Positions 51,948 through 64,000 of a stretch of DNA of 64,000 nt are shown one piece after another. The stretch lies in the NCBI GenBank assembly GCA_964057225.1, contig OZ059895.1, forward strand, positions 1,364,001 to 1,428,000. Reading direction: 5' to 3'. Numbering within the stretch: the first letter of the stretch is position 1; the number at the start of each line of letters is the position of its first letter. Source of the stretch: Auanema rhodensis. Taxonomy: Eukaryota; Nematoda; Chromadorea; Rhabditida; Rhabditidae. A model generated the notes under the pieces. That model was not told the DNA's origin, ran no database searches, and saw nothing but the letters and a program-made list of their open reading frames with translations. Made by a program: the position numbers and the translations under genes.

Positions 51948-54900
51948 GTCCATCGTCTTTGCCTTGAAAAAAAGAATCTAAAAACATCTACTTTTTGCTA
52001 AATTATTTTACAATTTTTTGAAAAAATTTTTGTCAAAATGTTTTTGGAAGCAATGTTGAGTGTACATGGAAACTCAACATACACTAATGCATCATTTTTC
52101 AAACAATCATAATTAATTTTTGTATTAAGCGTTTCTCAATGTAGTATAGTGCATTCGATGCGGATTTTTAAGCTGCGTCGATCTGTGTTATCAGATTTGC
52201 GCTAGCTTGAAAATGCACCGAGATATCAACTGATATAAGTTCACACTTATATCCTCGATTTTCACCCTGAAGAATTAATTTTTTCGTTGAATAACATTGT
52301 CCATCGTCTTTGCCTTAAAAAAAGGAATCTGAAAACATCTACTTTTTGCTAAATTATTTTGAAATTTTTCGAAAAAATTTTTGTCAAAATGTTTTTGGAA
52401 GCAATGTTGAGTGTACATGGAAACTCAACATACACTAATGCATCATTTTTCAAACGATCATAACTAATTTTTGTATTAAGCGTTTCTCAATTTTGTATAG
52501 TGCATTCGATGCGGATTTTTAAGCTGCGTCGATCTGTGTTATCAGATTTGCGCTAGCTGAAAAATGCACCGAGATATCAACTGATATAAGTTCACACTTA
52601 TATCCTCGATTTTCACCCTGAAGAATTAATTTTTTCGTTGAATAACATTGTCCATCGTCTTTGCCTTGAAAAAAGGAATCTAAAAACATCTACTTTTTGC
52701 TAAATTATTTTGAAATTTTTCGAAAAAATTTTTGTCAAAATGTTTTTGGAAGCAATGTTGAGTGTACATGGAAACTCAACATACACTAATGCATCATTTT
52801 TCAAACGATCATAACTAATTTTTGTATTAAGCGTTTCTCAATGTAGTATAGTGCATTCGATGCGGATTTTTAAGCTGCGTCGTTCTGTGTTATCAGATTT
52901 GCGCTAGCTTAAAAATGCACCGAGATATCAACTGATATAAGTTCACACATATATCCTCGATTTTCACCCTGAAGAATTAATTTTTTCGTTGAATAACATT
53001 GTCCATCGTCTTTGCCTTGAAAAAAGGAATCTAAAAACATCTACTTTTTGCTAAATTATTTTGAAATTTTTCGAAAAAATTTTTGTCAAAATGTTTTTGG
53101 AAGCAATGTTGAGTGTACATGGAAACTCAACATACACTAATGCATCATTTTTCAAACGATCATAATTAATTTTTGTATTAAGCGTTTCTCAATTTAGTAT
53201 AGTGCATTCGATGCGGATTTTTAAGCTGCGTCGATCTGTGTTATCAGATTTGCGCTAGCTTAAAAATGCACCGAGATATCAACTGATATAAGTTCACACT
53301 TATATCCTCGATTTTCACCCTGAAGAATTAATTTTTTCGTTGAATAACCTTGTCCATCGTCTTTGCCTTGAAAAAAGGAATCTGAAAACATCTACTTTTT
53401 GCTAAATTATTTTGAAATTTTTCGAAAAAATTTTTGTCAAAATGTTTTTGGAAGCAATGTTGAGTGTACATGGAAACTCAACATACACTAATGCATCATT
53501 TTTCAAACGATCATAACTAATTTTTGTATTAAGCGTTTCTCAATTTAGTATAGTGCATTCGATGCAGATTTTTAAGCTGCGTCGATCTGTGTTATCAGAT
53601 TTGCGCTAGCTGAAAAATGCACCGAGATATCAACTGATATAAGTTCACACTTATATCCTCGATTTTCACCCTGAAGAATTAATTTTTTCGTTGAATAACA
53701 TTGTCCATCGTCTTTGCCTTGAAAAAAGGAATCTAAAAACATCTACTTTTTGCTAAATTATTTTGAAATTTTTCGAAAAAATTTTTGTCAAAATGTTTTT
53801 GGAAGCAATGTTGAGTGTACATGGAAACTCAACATACACTAATGCATCATTTTTCAAACGATCATAACTAATTTTTGTATTAAGCGTTTCTCAATGTAGT
53901 ATAGTGCATTCGATGCGGATTTTTAAGCTGCGTCGTTCTGTGTTATCAGATTTGCGCTAGCTTAAAAATGCACCGAGATATCAACTGATATAAGTTCACA
54001 CTTATATCCTCGATTTTCACCCTGAAGAATTAATTTTTTCGTTGAATAACATTGTCCATCGTCTTTGCCTTGAAAAAAAGAATCTAAAAACATCTACTTT
54101 TTGCTAAATTATTTTACAATTTTTTGAAAAAATTTTTGTCAAAATGTTTTTGGAAGCAATGTTGAGTGTACATGGAAACTCAACATACACTAATGCATCA
54201 TTTTTCAAACGATCATAATTAATTTTTGTATTAAGCGTTTCTCAATGTAGTATAGTGCACTCGATGCGGATTTTTAAGCTGCATCGATCTGTGTTATCAG
54301 ATTTGCGCTAGCTTGAAAATGCACCGAGATATCAACTGATATAAGTTCACTTTTATATCCTCGATTTTCACCCTGAAGAATTAATTTTTTCGTTGAATAA
54401 CATTGTCCATCGTCTTTGCCTTAAAAAAAGGAATCTGAAAACATCTACTTTTTGCTAAATTATTTTGAAATTTTTCGAAAAAATTTTTGTCAAAATGTTT
54501 TTGGAAGCAATGTTGAGTGTACATGGAAACTCAACATACACTAATGCATCATTTTTCAAACGATCATAACTAATTTTTGTATTAAGCGTTTCTCAATTTT
54601 GTATAGTGCATTCGATGCGGATTTTTAAGCTGCGTCGATCTGTGTTATCAGATTTGCGCTAGCTGAAAAATGCACCGAGATATCAACTGATATAAGTTCA
54701 CACTTATATCCTCGATTTTCACCCTGAAGAATTAATTTTTTCGTTGAATAACATTGTCCATCGTCTTTGCCTTGAAAAAAGGAATTTAAAAACATCTACT
54801 TTTTGCTAAATTATTTTGAAATTTTTCGAAAAAATTTTTGTCAAAATGTTTTTGGAAGCAATGTTGAGTGTACATGGAAACTCAACATACACTAATGCAT

Positions 54901-56159
54901 CATTTTTCAAACGATCATAACTAATTTTTGTATTAAGCGTTTCTCAATGTAGTATAGTGCATTCGATGCGGATTTTTAAGCTGCGTCGTTCAGTGTTATC
55001 AGATTTGCGCTAGCTTAAAAATGCACCGAGATATCAACTGATATAAGTTCACACATATATCCTCGATTTTCACCCTGAAGAATTAATTTTTTCGTTGAAT
55101 AACATTGTCCATCGTCTTTGCCTTGAAAAAAGGAATCTAAAAACATCTACTTTTTGCTAAATTATTTTGAAATTTTTCGAAAAAATTTTTGTCAAAATGT
55201 TTTTGGAAGCAATGTTGAGTGTACATGGAAACTCAACATACACTAATGCATCATTTTTCAAACGATCATAATTAATTTTTGTATTAAGCGTTTCTCAATT
55301 TAGTATAGTGCATTCGATGCGGATTTTTAAGCTGCGTCGATCTGTGTTATCAGATTTGCGCTAGCTTAAAAATGCACCGAGATATCAACTGATATAAGTT
55401 CACACTTATATCCTCGATTTTCACCCTGAAGAATTAATTTTTTCGTTGAATAACCTTGTCCATCGTCTTTGCCTTGAAAAAAGGAATCTGAAAACATCTA
55501 CTTTTTGCTAAATTATTTTGAAATTTTTCGAAAAAATTTTTGTCAAAATGTTTTTGGAAGCAATGTTGAGTGTACATGGAAACTCAACATACACTAATGC
55601 ATCATTTTTCAAACGATCATAACTAATTTTTGTATTAAGCGTTTCTCAATTTAGTATAGTGCATTCGATGCAGATTTTTAAGCTGCGTCGATCTGTGTTA
55701 TCAGATTTGCGCTAGCTGAAAAATGCACCGAGATATCAACTGATATAAGTTCACACTTATATCCTCGATTTTCACCCTGAAGAATTAATTTTTTCGTTGA
55801 ATAACATTGTCCATCGTCTTTGCCTTGAAAAAAGGAATCTAAAAACATCTACTTTTTGCTAAATTATTTTGAAATTTTTCGAAAAAATTTTTGTCAAAAT
55901 GTTTTTGGAAGCAATGTTGAGTGTACATGGAAACTCAACATACACTAATGCATCATTTTTCAAACGATCATAACTAATTTTTGTATTAAGCGTTTCTCAA
56001 TGTAGTATAGTGCATTCGATGCGGATTTTTAAGCTGCGTCGTTCTGTGTTATCAGATTTGCGCTAGCTTAAAAATGCACCGAGATATCAACTGATATAAG
56101 TTCACACTTATATCCTCGATTTTCACCCTGAAGAATTAATTTTTTCGTTGAATAACATT
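51948..56159. repeat. Hexamer HOR, two tandem copies (2 x 2106 bp)
   Basis: M149-M154 (51948-54053) and M155-M160 (54054-56159) have the same order: T72 with ATTTTACAATT; A19/TTTTG; T234/A300; T166/TTTAG ending with AACCTTG (C349); G33/TTTAG with GATGCAGAT (A215); T234/T300. The C349 and A215 marks occur only in these two copies. Differences include the A in CAAACAATC in M149; GCACTCG, CTGCATCG and TTCACTTTTAT in M155; and GGAATTTA and TTCAGTG in M157. This copy pair is thus older or less homogenised than the pentamer. Confidence 0.9.
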
Positions 56160-58967
56160 GTCCATCGTCTTTGCCTTGAAAAAAGGAATCTAAAAACATC
56201 TACTTTTTGCTAAATTATTTTGAAATTTTTCGAAAAAATTTTTGTCAAAATGTTTTTGGAAGCAATGTTGAGTGTACATGGAAACTCAACATACACTAAT
56301 GCATCATTTTTCAAACGATCATAACTAATTTTTGTATTAAGCGTTTCTCAATGTAGTATAGTGCATTCGATGCGGATTTTTAAGCTGCGTCGTTCTGTGT
56401 TATCAGATTTGCGCTAGCTTGAAAAAGCACCGAGATATCAACTGATATAAGTTCACACATATATCCTCGATTTTCACCCTGAAGAATTAATTTTTTCGTT
56501 GAATAACATTGTCCATCGTCTTTGCCTTGAAAAAAAGAATCTAAAAACATCTACTTTTTGCTAAATTATTTTGAAATTTTTCGAAAAAATTTTTGTCAAA
56601 ATGTTTTTGGAAGCAATGTTGAGTGTACATGGAAACTCAACATACACTAATGCATCATTTTTCAAACGATCATAATTAATTTTTGTATTAAGCGTTTCTC
56701 AATGTAGTATAGTGCATTCGATGCGGATTTTTAAGCTGCGTCGTTCTGTGTTATCAGATTTGCGCTAGCTTGAAAATGCACCGAGATATCAACTGATATA
56801 AGTTCACACATATATCCTCGATTTTCACCCTGAAGAATTAATTTTTTCGTTGAATAACATTGTCCATCGTCTTTGCCTTGAAAAAAAGAATCTAAAAACA
56901 TCTACTTTTTGCTAAATTATTTTGAAATTTTTCGAAAAAATTTTTGTCAAAATGTTTTTGGAAGCAATGTTGAGTGTACATGGAAACTCAACATACACTA
57001 ATGCATCATTTTTCAAACGATCATAATTAATTTTTGTATTAAGCGTTTTTCAATGTAGTATAGTGCATTCGATGCGGATTTTTAAGCTGCGTCGATCTGT
57101 GTTATCAGATTTGCGCTAGCTTAAAAATGCACCGAGATATCAACTGATATAAGTTCACACTTATATCCTCGATTTTCACCCCGAAGAATTAATTTTTTCG
57201 TTGAATAACATTGTCCATCGTCTTTGCCTTGAAAAAAGGAATCTAAAAACATCTACTTTCTGCTAAATTATCTTGAAATTTTTCGAAAAAATTTTTGTCA
57301 AAATGTTTTTGGAAGCAATGTTGAGTGTACATGGAAACTCAACATACACTAATGCATCATTTTTCAAACGATCATAATTAATTTTTGTATTAAGCGTTTC
57401 TCAATGTAGTATAGTGCATTCGATGCGGATTTTTAAGCTGCGTCGATCTGTGTTATCAGATTTGCGAAAGCTTAAAAATGCACCGAGATATCAACTGATA
57501 TAAGTTCACACTTATATCCTCGATTTTCACCCTGAAGAATTAATTTTTTCGTTGAATAACATTGTCCATCGTCTTTGCCTTGAAAAAAAGAATCTAAAAA
57601 CATCTACTTTTTGCTAAATTATTTTGAAATTTTTCGAAAAAATTTTTGTCAAAATGTTTTTGGAAGCAATGTTGAGTGTACATGGAAACTCAACATACAC
57701 TAATGCATCATTTTTCAAACGATCATAATTAATTTTTGTATTAAGCGTTTCTCAATGTAGTATAGTGCTTTCGATGCGGATTTTTAAGCTGCGTCGTTCT
57801 GTGTTATCAGATTTGCGCTAGCTTGAAAATGCACCGAGATATCAACTGATATAAGTTCACACATATATCCTCGATTTTCACCCTGAAGAATTAATTTTTT
57901 CGTTGAATAACATTGTCCATCGTCTTTGCCTTGAAAAAAAGAATATAAAAACATCTACTTTTTGCTAAATTATTTTGAAATTTTTCGAAAAAATTTTTGT
58001 CAAAATGTTTTTGGAAGCAATGTTGAGTGTACATGGAAACTCAACATACACTAATGCATCATTTTTCAAACGATCATAATTAATTTTTGTATTAAGCGTT
58101 TCTCAATGTAGTATAGTGCATTCGATGCGGATTTTTAAGCTGCGTCGATCTGTGTTATCAGATTTGCGCTAGCTTAAAAATGCACCGAGATATCAACTGA
58201 TATAAGTTCACACTTATATCCTCGATTTTCACCCTGAAGAATTAATTTTTTCGTTGAATAACATTGTCCATCGTCTTTGCCTTGAAAAAAGGAATCTAAA
58301 AACATCTACTTTCTGCTAAATTATCTTGAAATTTTTCGAAAAAATTTTTGTCAAAATGTTTTTGGAAGCAATGTTGAGTGTACATGGAAACTCAACATAC
58401 ACTAATGCATCATTTTTCAAACGATCATAATTAATTTTTGTATTAAGCGTTTCTCAATGTAGTATAGTGCATTCGATGCGGATTTTTAAGCTGCGTCGTT
58501 CTGTGTTATCAGATTTGCGCTAGCTTAAAAATGCACCGAGATATCAACTGATATAAGTTCACACTTATATCCTCGATTTTCACCCTGAAGAATTAATTTT
58601 TTCGTTGAATAACATTGTCCATCGTCTTTGCCTTGAAAAAAGGAATCTAAAAACATCTACTTTTTGCTAAATTATTTTGAAATTTTTCGAAAAAATTTTT
58701 GTCAAAATGTTTTTGGAAGCAATGTTGAGTGTACATGGAAACTCAACATACACTAATGCATCATTTTTCAAACGATCATAACTAATTTTTGTATTAAGCG
58801 TTTCTCAATGTAGTATAGTGCATTCGATGCGGATTTTTAAGCTGCGTCGTTCTGTGTTATCAGATTTGCGCTAGCTTGAAAATGCACCGAGATATCAACT
58901 GATATAAGTTCACACATATATCCTCGATTTTCACCCTGAAGAATTAATTTTTTCGTTGAATAACATT
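56160..58967. repeat. M161-M168, X-Y-Z trimer modules
   Basis: M162-M164 (56511-57563) and M165-M167 (57564-58616) are two X-Y-Z modules, flanked by M161 and M168, both C166/T234/G262/A300. M163 has T188 and M164 has GCGAAAGCT, as in M92-M93 and M181-M182. Private changes: GAAAAAGCACC in M161, CCCCGAAG in M163, GTGCTTTCG in M165 and GAATATAAA in M166. M167, the Z member, has T234 rather than A234, a mosaic of two types. Confidence 0.83.
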
Positions 58968-61424
58968 GTCCATCGTCTTTGCCTTGAAAAAAAGAATCTA
59001 AAAACATCTACTTTTTGCTAAATTATTTTGAAATTTTTCGAAAAAATTTTTGTCAAAATGTTTTTGGAAGCAATGTTGAGTGTACATGGAAACTCAACAT
59101 ACACTAATGCATCATTTTTCAAACGATCATAATTAATTTTTGTATTAAGCGTTTCTCAATGTAGTATAGTGCATTCGATGCGGATTTTTAAGCTGCGTCG
59201 TTCTGTGTTATCAGATTTGCGCTAGCTTGAAAATGCACCGAGATATCAACTGATATAAGTTCACACATATATCCTCGATTTTCACCCTGAAGAATTGATT
59301 TTTTCGTTGAATAACATTGTCCATCGTCTTTGCCTTGAAAAAAAGAATCTAAAAACATCTACTTTTTGCTAAATTATTTTGGAATTTTTCGAAAAAATTT
59401 TTGTCAAAATGTTTTTGGAAGCAATGTTGAGTGTACATGGAAACTCAACATACACTAATGCATCATTTTTCAAACGATCATAATTAATTTTTGTATTAAG
59501 CGTTTTTCAATGTAGTATAGTGCATTCGATGCGGATTTTTAAGCTGCGTCGATCTGTGTTATCAGATTTGCGCTAGCTTGAAAATGCACCGAGATATCAA
59601 CTGATATAAGTTCACACTTATATCCTCGATTTTCACCCTGAAGAATTAATTTTTTCGTTGAATAACATTGTCCATCGTCTTTGCCTTGAAAAAAGGAATC
59701 TAAAAACATCTACTTTCTGCTAAATTATCTTGAAATTTTTCGAAACAATTTTTGTCAAAATGTTTTTGGAAGCAATGTTGAGTGTACATGGAAACTCAAC
59801 ATACACTAATGCATCATTTTTCAAACGATCATAATTAATTTTTGTATTAAGCGTTTCTCAATGTAGTATAGTGCATTCGATGCGGATTTTTAAGCTGCGT
59901 CGATCTGTGTTATCAGATTTGCGCTAGCTTAAAAATGCACCGAGATATCAACTGATATAAGTTCACACTTATATCCTCGATTTTCACCCTGAAGAATTAA
60001 TTTTTTCGTCGAATAACATTGTCCATCGTCTTTGCCTTGAAAAAAAGAATCTAAAAACATCTACTTTTTGCTAAATTATTTTGAAATTTTTCGAAAAAAT
60101 TTTTGTCAAAATGTTTTTGGAAGCAATGTTGAGTGTACATGGAAACTCAACATACACTAATGCATCATTTTTCAAACGATCATAATTAATTTTTGTATTA
60201 AGCGTTTCTCAATGCAGTATAGTGCATTCGATGCGGATTTTTAAGCTGCGTCGTTCTGTGTTATCAGATTTGCGCTAGCTTGAAAATGCACCGAGATATC
60301 AACTGATATAAGTTCACACATATATCCTCGATTTTCACCCTGAAGAATTAATTTTTTCGTTGAATAACATTGTCCATCGTCTTTGCCTTGAAAAAAAAAA
60401 TCTAAAAACATCTACTTTTTGCTAAATTATTTTGAAATTTTTCGAAAAAATTTTTGTCAAAATGTTTTTGGAAGCAATGTTGAGTGTACATGGAAACTCA
60501 ACATACACTAATGCATCATTTTTCAAACGATCATAATTAATTTTTGTATTAAGCGTTTCTCAATGTAGTATAGTGCATTCGATGCGGATTTTTAAGCTGC
60601 GTCGATCTGTGTTATCAGATTTGCGCTAGCTTAAAAATGCACCGAGATATCAACTGATATAAGTTCACACTTATATCCTCGATTTTCACCCTGAAGAACT
60701 AATTTTTTCGTTGAATAACATTGTCCATCGTCTTTGCCTTGAAAAAAGGAATCTAAAAACATCTACTTTCTGCTAAATTATCTTGAAATTTTTCGAAAAA
60801 ATTTTTGTCAAAATGTTTTTGGAAGCAATGTTGAGTGTACATAGAAACTCAACATACACTAATGCATCATTTTTCAAACGATCATAATTAATTTTTGTAT
60901 TAAGCGTTTCTCAATGTAGTATAATGCATTCGATGCGGATTTTTAAGCTGCGTCGATCTGTGTTATCAGATTTGCGCTAGCTTAAAAATGCACCGAGATA
61001 TCAACTGATATAAGTTCACACTTATATCCTCGATTTTCACCCTGAAGAATTAATTTTTTCGTTGAATAACATTGTCCATCGTCTTTGCCTTGAAAAAAAG
61101 AATCTAAAAACATCTACTTTTTGCTAAATTATTTTGAAATTTTTCGAAAAAATTTTTGTCAAAATGTTTTTGGAAGCAATGTTGAGTGTACATGGAAACT
61201 CAACATACACTAATGCATCATTTTTCAAACGATCATAAATAATTTTTGTATTAAGCCTTTCTCAATGTAGTATAGTGCAATCGATGCGGATTTTTAAGCT
61301 GCGTCGATCTGTGTTATCAGATTTGCGCTAGCTTAAAAATGCACCGAGATATCAACTGATATAAGTTCACACTTATATCCTCGATTTTCACCCTGAAGAA
61401 TTAATTTTTTCGTTGAATAACATT
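58968..61424. repeat. M169-M175, compact version of the M111-M121 block
   Basis: There are two X-Y-Z modules (M169-M171, M172-M174) followed by M175 with CATAAATAAT, AAGCCTTTC and GCAATCGAT. M173 ends with GAAGAACTAAT and M174 has TATAATGC, exactly as M119 and M120. Private changes include GAATTGATT at the end of M169, TTTGGAATT in M170, GAAACAATT and CGTCGAATA in M171, AATGCAGTA in M172, an A-run of ten in M173 and ACATAGAAAC in M174. Private changes are denser here than in the pentamer region. Confidence 0.84.
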
Positions 61425-64000
61425 GTCCATCGTCTTTGCCTTGAAAAAAGGAATCTGAAAACATCTACTTTTTGCTAAATTATTTTGAAATTTTTCGAAA
61501 AAATTTTTGTCAAAATGTTTTTGGAAGCAATGTTGAGTGTACATGGAAACTCAACCTACACTAATGCATCATTTTTCAAACGATCATAACTAATTTTTGT
61601 ATTAAGCGTTTCTCAATGTAGTATAGTGCATTCGATGCGGATTTTTAAGCTGCGTCGTTCTGTGTTATCAGATTTGCGCTAGCTTAAAAATGCACCGAGA
61701 TATCAACTGATATAAGTTCACACATATATCCTCGATTTTCACCCTGAAGAATTAATTTTTTCGTTGAATAACATTGTCCATCGTCTTTGCCTTGAAAAAA
61801 GGAATCTAAAAACATCTACTTTCTGCTAAATTATCTTGAAATTTTTCGAAAAAATTTTTGTCAAAATGTTTTTGGAAGCAATGTTGAGTGTACATGGAAA
61901 CTCAACATACACTAATGCATCATTTTTCAAACGATCATAATTAATTTTTGTATTAAGCGTTTCTCAATGTAGTATAGTGCATTCGATGCGAATTTTTAAG
62001 CTGCGTCGATCTGTGTTATCAGATTTGCGCTAGCTTAAAAATGCACCGAGATATCAACTGATATAAGTTCACACTTATATCCTCGATTTTCACCCTGAAG
62101 AATTAATTTTTTCGTTGAATAACATTGTCCATCCTCTTTGCCTTGAAAAAAAGAATCTAAAAACATCTACTTTTTGCTAAATTATTTTGAAATTTTTTGA
62201 AAAAATTTTTGTCAAAATGTTTTTGGAAGCAATGTTGAGTGTACATGGAAACTCAACATACACTAATGCATCATTTTTCAAACGATCATAATTAATTTTT
62301 GTATTAAGCGTTTCTCAACTTAGTATAGTGCATTCGATGCGGATTTTTAAGCTGCGTCGATCTGTGTTATCAGATTTGCGCTAGCTTAAAAATGCACCGA
62401 GATATCAACTGATATAAGTTCACACTTATATCCTCGATTTTCACCCTGAAGAATTAATTTTTTCGTTGAATAACATTGTCCATCGTCTTTGCCTTGAAAA
62501 AAGGAATCTGAAAACATCTACTTTTTGCTAAATTATTTTGAAATTTTTCGAAAAAATTTTTGTCAAAATGTTTTTGGAAGCAATGTTGAGTGTACATGGA
62601 AACTCAACATACACTAATGCATCATTTTTCAAACGATCATAACTAATTTTTGTATTAAGCGTTTCTCAATGTAGTATAGTGCATTCGATGCGGATTTTTA
62701 AGCTGCGTCGTTCTGTGTTATCAGATTTGCGCTAGCTTAAAAATGCACCGAGATATCAACTGATATAAGTTCACACTTATATCCTCGATTTTCACCCTGA
62801 AGAATTAATTTTTTCGTTGAATAACATTGTCCATCGTCTTTGCCTTGAAAAAAAGAATCTAAAAACATCTACTTTTTGCTAAATTATTTTGAAATTTTTC
62901 GAAAAAATTTTTGTCAAAATGTTTTTGGAAGCAATGTTGAGTGTACATGGAAACTCAACATACACTAATGCATCATTTTTCAAACGATCATAATTAATTT
63001 TTGTATTAAGCGTTTCTCAATGTAGTATAGTGCATTCGATGCGGATTTTTAAGCTGCGTCGTTCTGTGTTATCAGATTTGCGCTAGCTTGAAAATGCACC
63101 GAGATATCAACTGATATAAGTTCACACATATATCCTCGATTTTCACCCTGAAGAATTAATTTTTTCGTTGAATAACATTGTCCATCGTCTTTGCCTTGAA
63201 AAAAAGAATCTAAAAACATCTACTTTTTGCTAAATTATTTTGAAATTTTTCGAAAAAATTTTTGTCAAAATGTTTTTGGAAGCAATGTTGAGTGTACATG
63301 GAAACTCAACATACACTAATGCATCATTTTTCAAACGATCATAATTAATTTTTGTATTAAGCGTTTTTCAATGTAGTATAGTGCATTCGATGCGGATTTT
63401 TAAGCTGCGTCGATCTGTGTTATCAGATTTGCGCTAGCTTAAAAATGCACCGAGATATCAACTGATATAAGTTCACACTTATATCCTCGATTTTCACCCT
63501 GAAGAATTAATTTTTTCGTTGAATAACATTGTCCATCGTCTTTGCCTTGAAAAAAGGAATCTAAAAACATCTACTTTCTGCTAAATTATCTTGAAATTTT
63601 TCGAAAAAATTTTTGTCAAAATGTTTTTGGAAGCAATGTTGAGTGTACATGGAAACTCAACATACACTAATGCATCATTTTTCAAACGATCATAATTAAT
63701 TTTTGTATTAAGCGTTTCTCAATGTAGTATAGTGCATTCGATGCGGATTTTTAAGCTGCGTCGATCTGTGTTATCAGATTTGCGAAAGCTTAAAAATGCA
63801 CCGAGATATCAACTGATATAAGTTCACACTTATATCCTCGATTTTCACCCTGAAGAATTAATTTTTTCGTTGAATAACATTGTCCATCGTCTTTGCCTTG
63901 AAAAAAAGAATCTAAAAACATCTACTTTTTGCTAAATTATTTTGAAATTTTTCGAAAAAATTTTTGTCAAAATGTTTTTGGAAGCAATGTTGAGTGTACA
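61425..64000. repeat. M176-M183, right end of window with a further X-Y-Z module
   Basis: M176 has a private CAACCTACA. M177 is a C48/C60 monomer with GCGAATTT. M178 has ATCCTCTTT, T72 and CAACTTAG. M179 is C166/T234. M180-M182 (62829-63881) are an X-Y-Z module whose T188 and GCGAAAGCT marks match M162-M164, 6318 bp upstream. M183 (63882-64000) is cut by the window edge after 119 bases and begins like M165. The array shows no sign of ending here. Confidence 0.85.

Larger units (their letters stand above)
1..64000. repeat. 351-bp satellite DNA array, 182 full monomers plus one partial
   Basis: A single 351-bp unit repeats head to tail without interruption. The phrase GTCCATCGTC marks monomer starts at 1, 352, 703, 1054 and so on to 63882. 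The net offset over 182 units is only -1 base, explained by one deletion in M15. M1 has 57 C and 55 G in 351 bases (about 32% GC). Neighbours differ at about 3-12 sites, mostly at shared diagnostic positions. The strand is arbitrary because no transcript is evident. Long homogeneous arrays with higher-order structure are typical of eukaryotic centromeric or pericentromeric heterochromatin. I do not recognise the family. The array continues past both window edges, so its full size and flanks are unknown. Confidence 0.99.

Noticed and set aside
1-64000. CRISPR array or bacterial iteron/origin array
   Set aside because: The 351-bp units are contiguous, with no short repeat and unique spacer pattern, and there are no cas or rep genes. 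The unit length and HOR structure are those of eukaryotic satellite DNA.
1-64000. Primate alpha satellite dimer (2 x 171 bp)
   Set aside because: The period is 351, not 342. The monomer shows no half-length internal repeat and does not resemble alphoid sequence.
1-64000. Known insect satellites of similar length, such as the Drosophila 359-bp 1.688 family or the Tribolium 360-bp family
   Set aside because: Length and AT-richness are similar, but I could not recognise shared sequence beyond generic A/T tracts. A database search would be needed to assign a family.
1-64000. Transposon, rRNA or tRNA gene inserted in the array
   Set aside because: Monomer starts keep strict 351-bp register throughout, with one 1-bp exception, leaving no room for an insertion. 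No foreign sequence was seen.

Overview
The whole window is one tandem satellite DNA array. A monomer of 351 bp (about 32% GC) runs head to tail in one orientation from the first base to the last: 182 complete monomers plus a 119-bp partial one at the right edge. Both array ends lie outside the window. I find no gene, RNA gene, transposon, CRISPR array or unique sequence. This is eukaryotic centromeric or pericentromeric type DNA. CpG is not depleted (12 per monomer against about 9 expected), which argues against a heavily CpG-methylated genome and fits an insect or other invertebrate. I do not recognise the satellite family, so the organism is an inference.

Numbering: M1 starts at base 1, with monomer position 1 at the G of GTCCATCGTC. 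For M1-M15 the start is 1+351(k-1); for M16-M183 it is 351(k-1). The one-base shift comes from a single deletion in M15, the only length change seen in the array. Monomers differ by roughly 1-3% at a small set of recurring positions: 16, 19, 26, 33, 48, 60, 72, 80, 131, 139, 166, 179, 181, 188, 194-197, 234, 261-262 and 300. These define subfamilies.

Layout: bases 1-8423 hold three blocks of a G181 subfamily between A181 monomers. From 8424 on, all monomers are A181 and fall into higher-order repeats (HORs): a 7-mer x2 (8424-13337), a 4-mer partial duplication (15795-18251), an 11-mer partly copied twice (21060-27377), a trimer/hexamer zone (33345-38609), a pentamer x3 (43875-49139) and a hexamer x2 (51948-56159). 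Three-monomer modules recur at 31590-33695 and 56511-63881. Two blocks of several kb reappear 20-25 kb away with one or a few monomers gained or lost.

Within the monomer there are three inverted repeats that could form hairpins, a 12-bp palindrome, roughly phased A/T tracts and a weak half-match to the CENP-B box. The pattern is what repeated unequal exchange and gene conversion would produce. There is no sign of a protein-coding or other new biological system; the interest lies in the HOR mosaic and in the strict monomer length.
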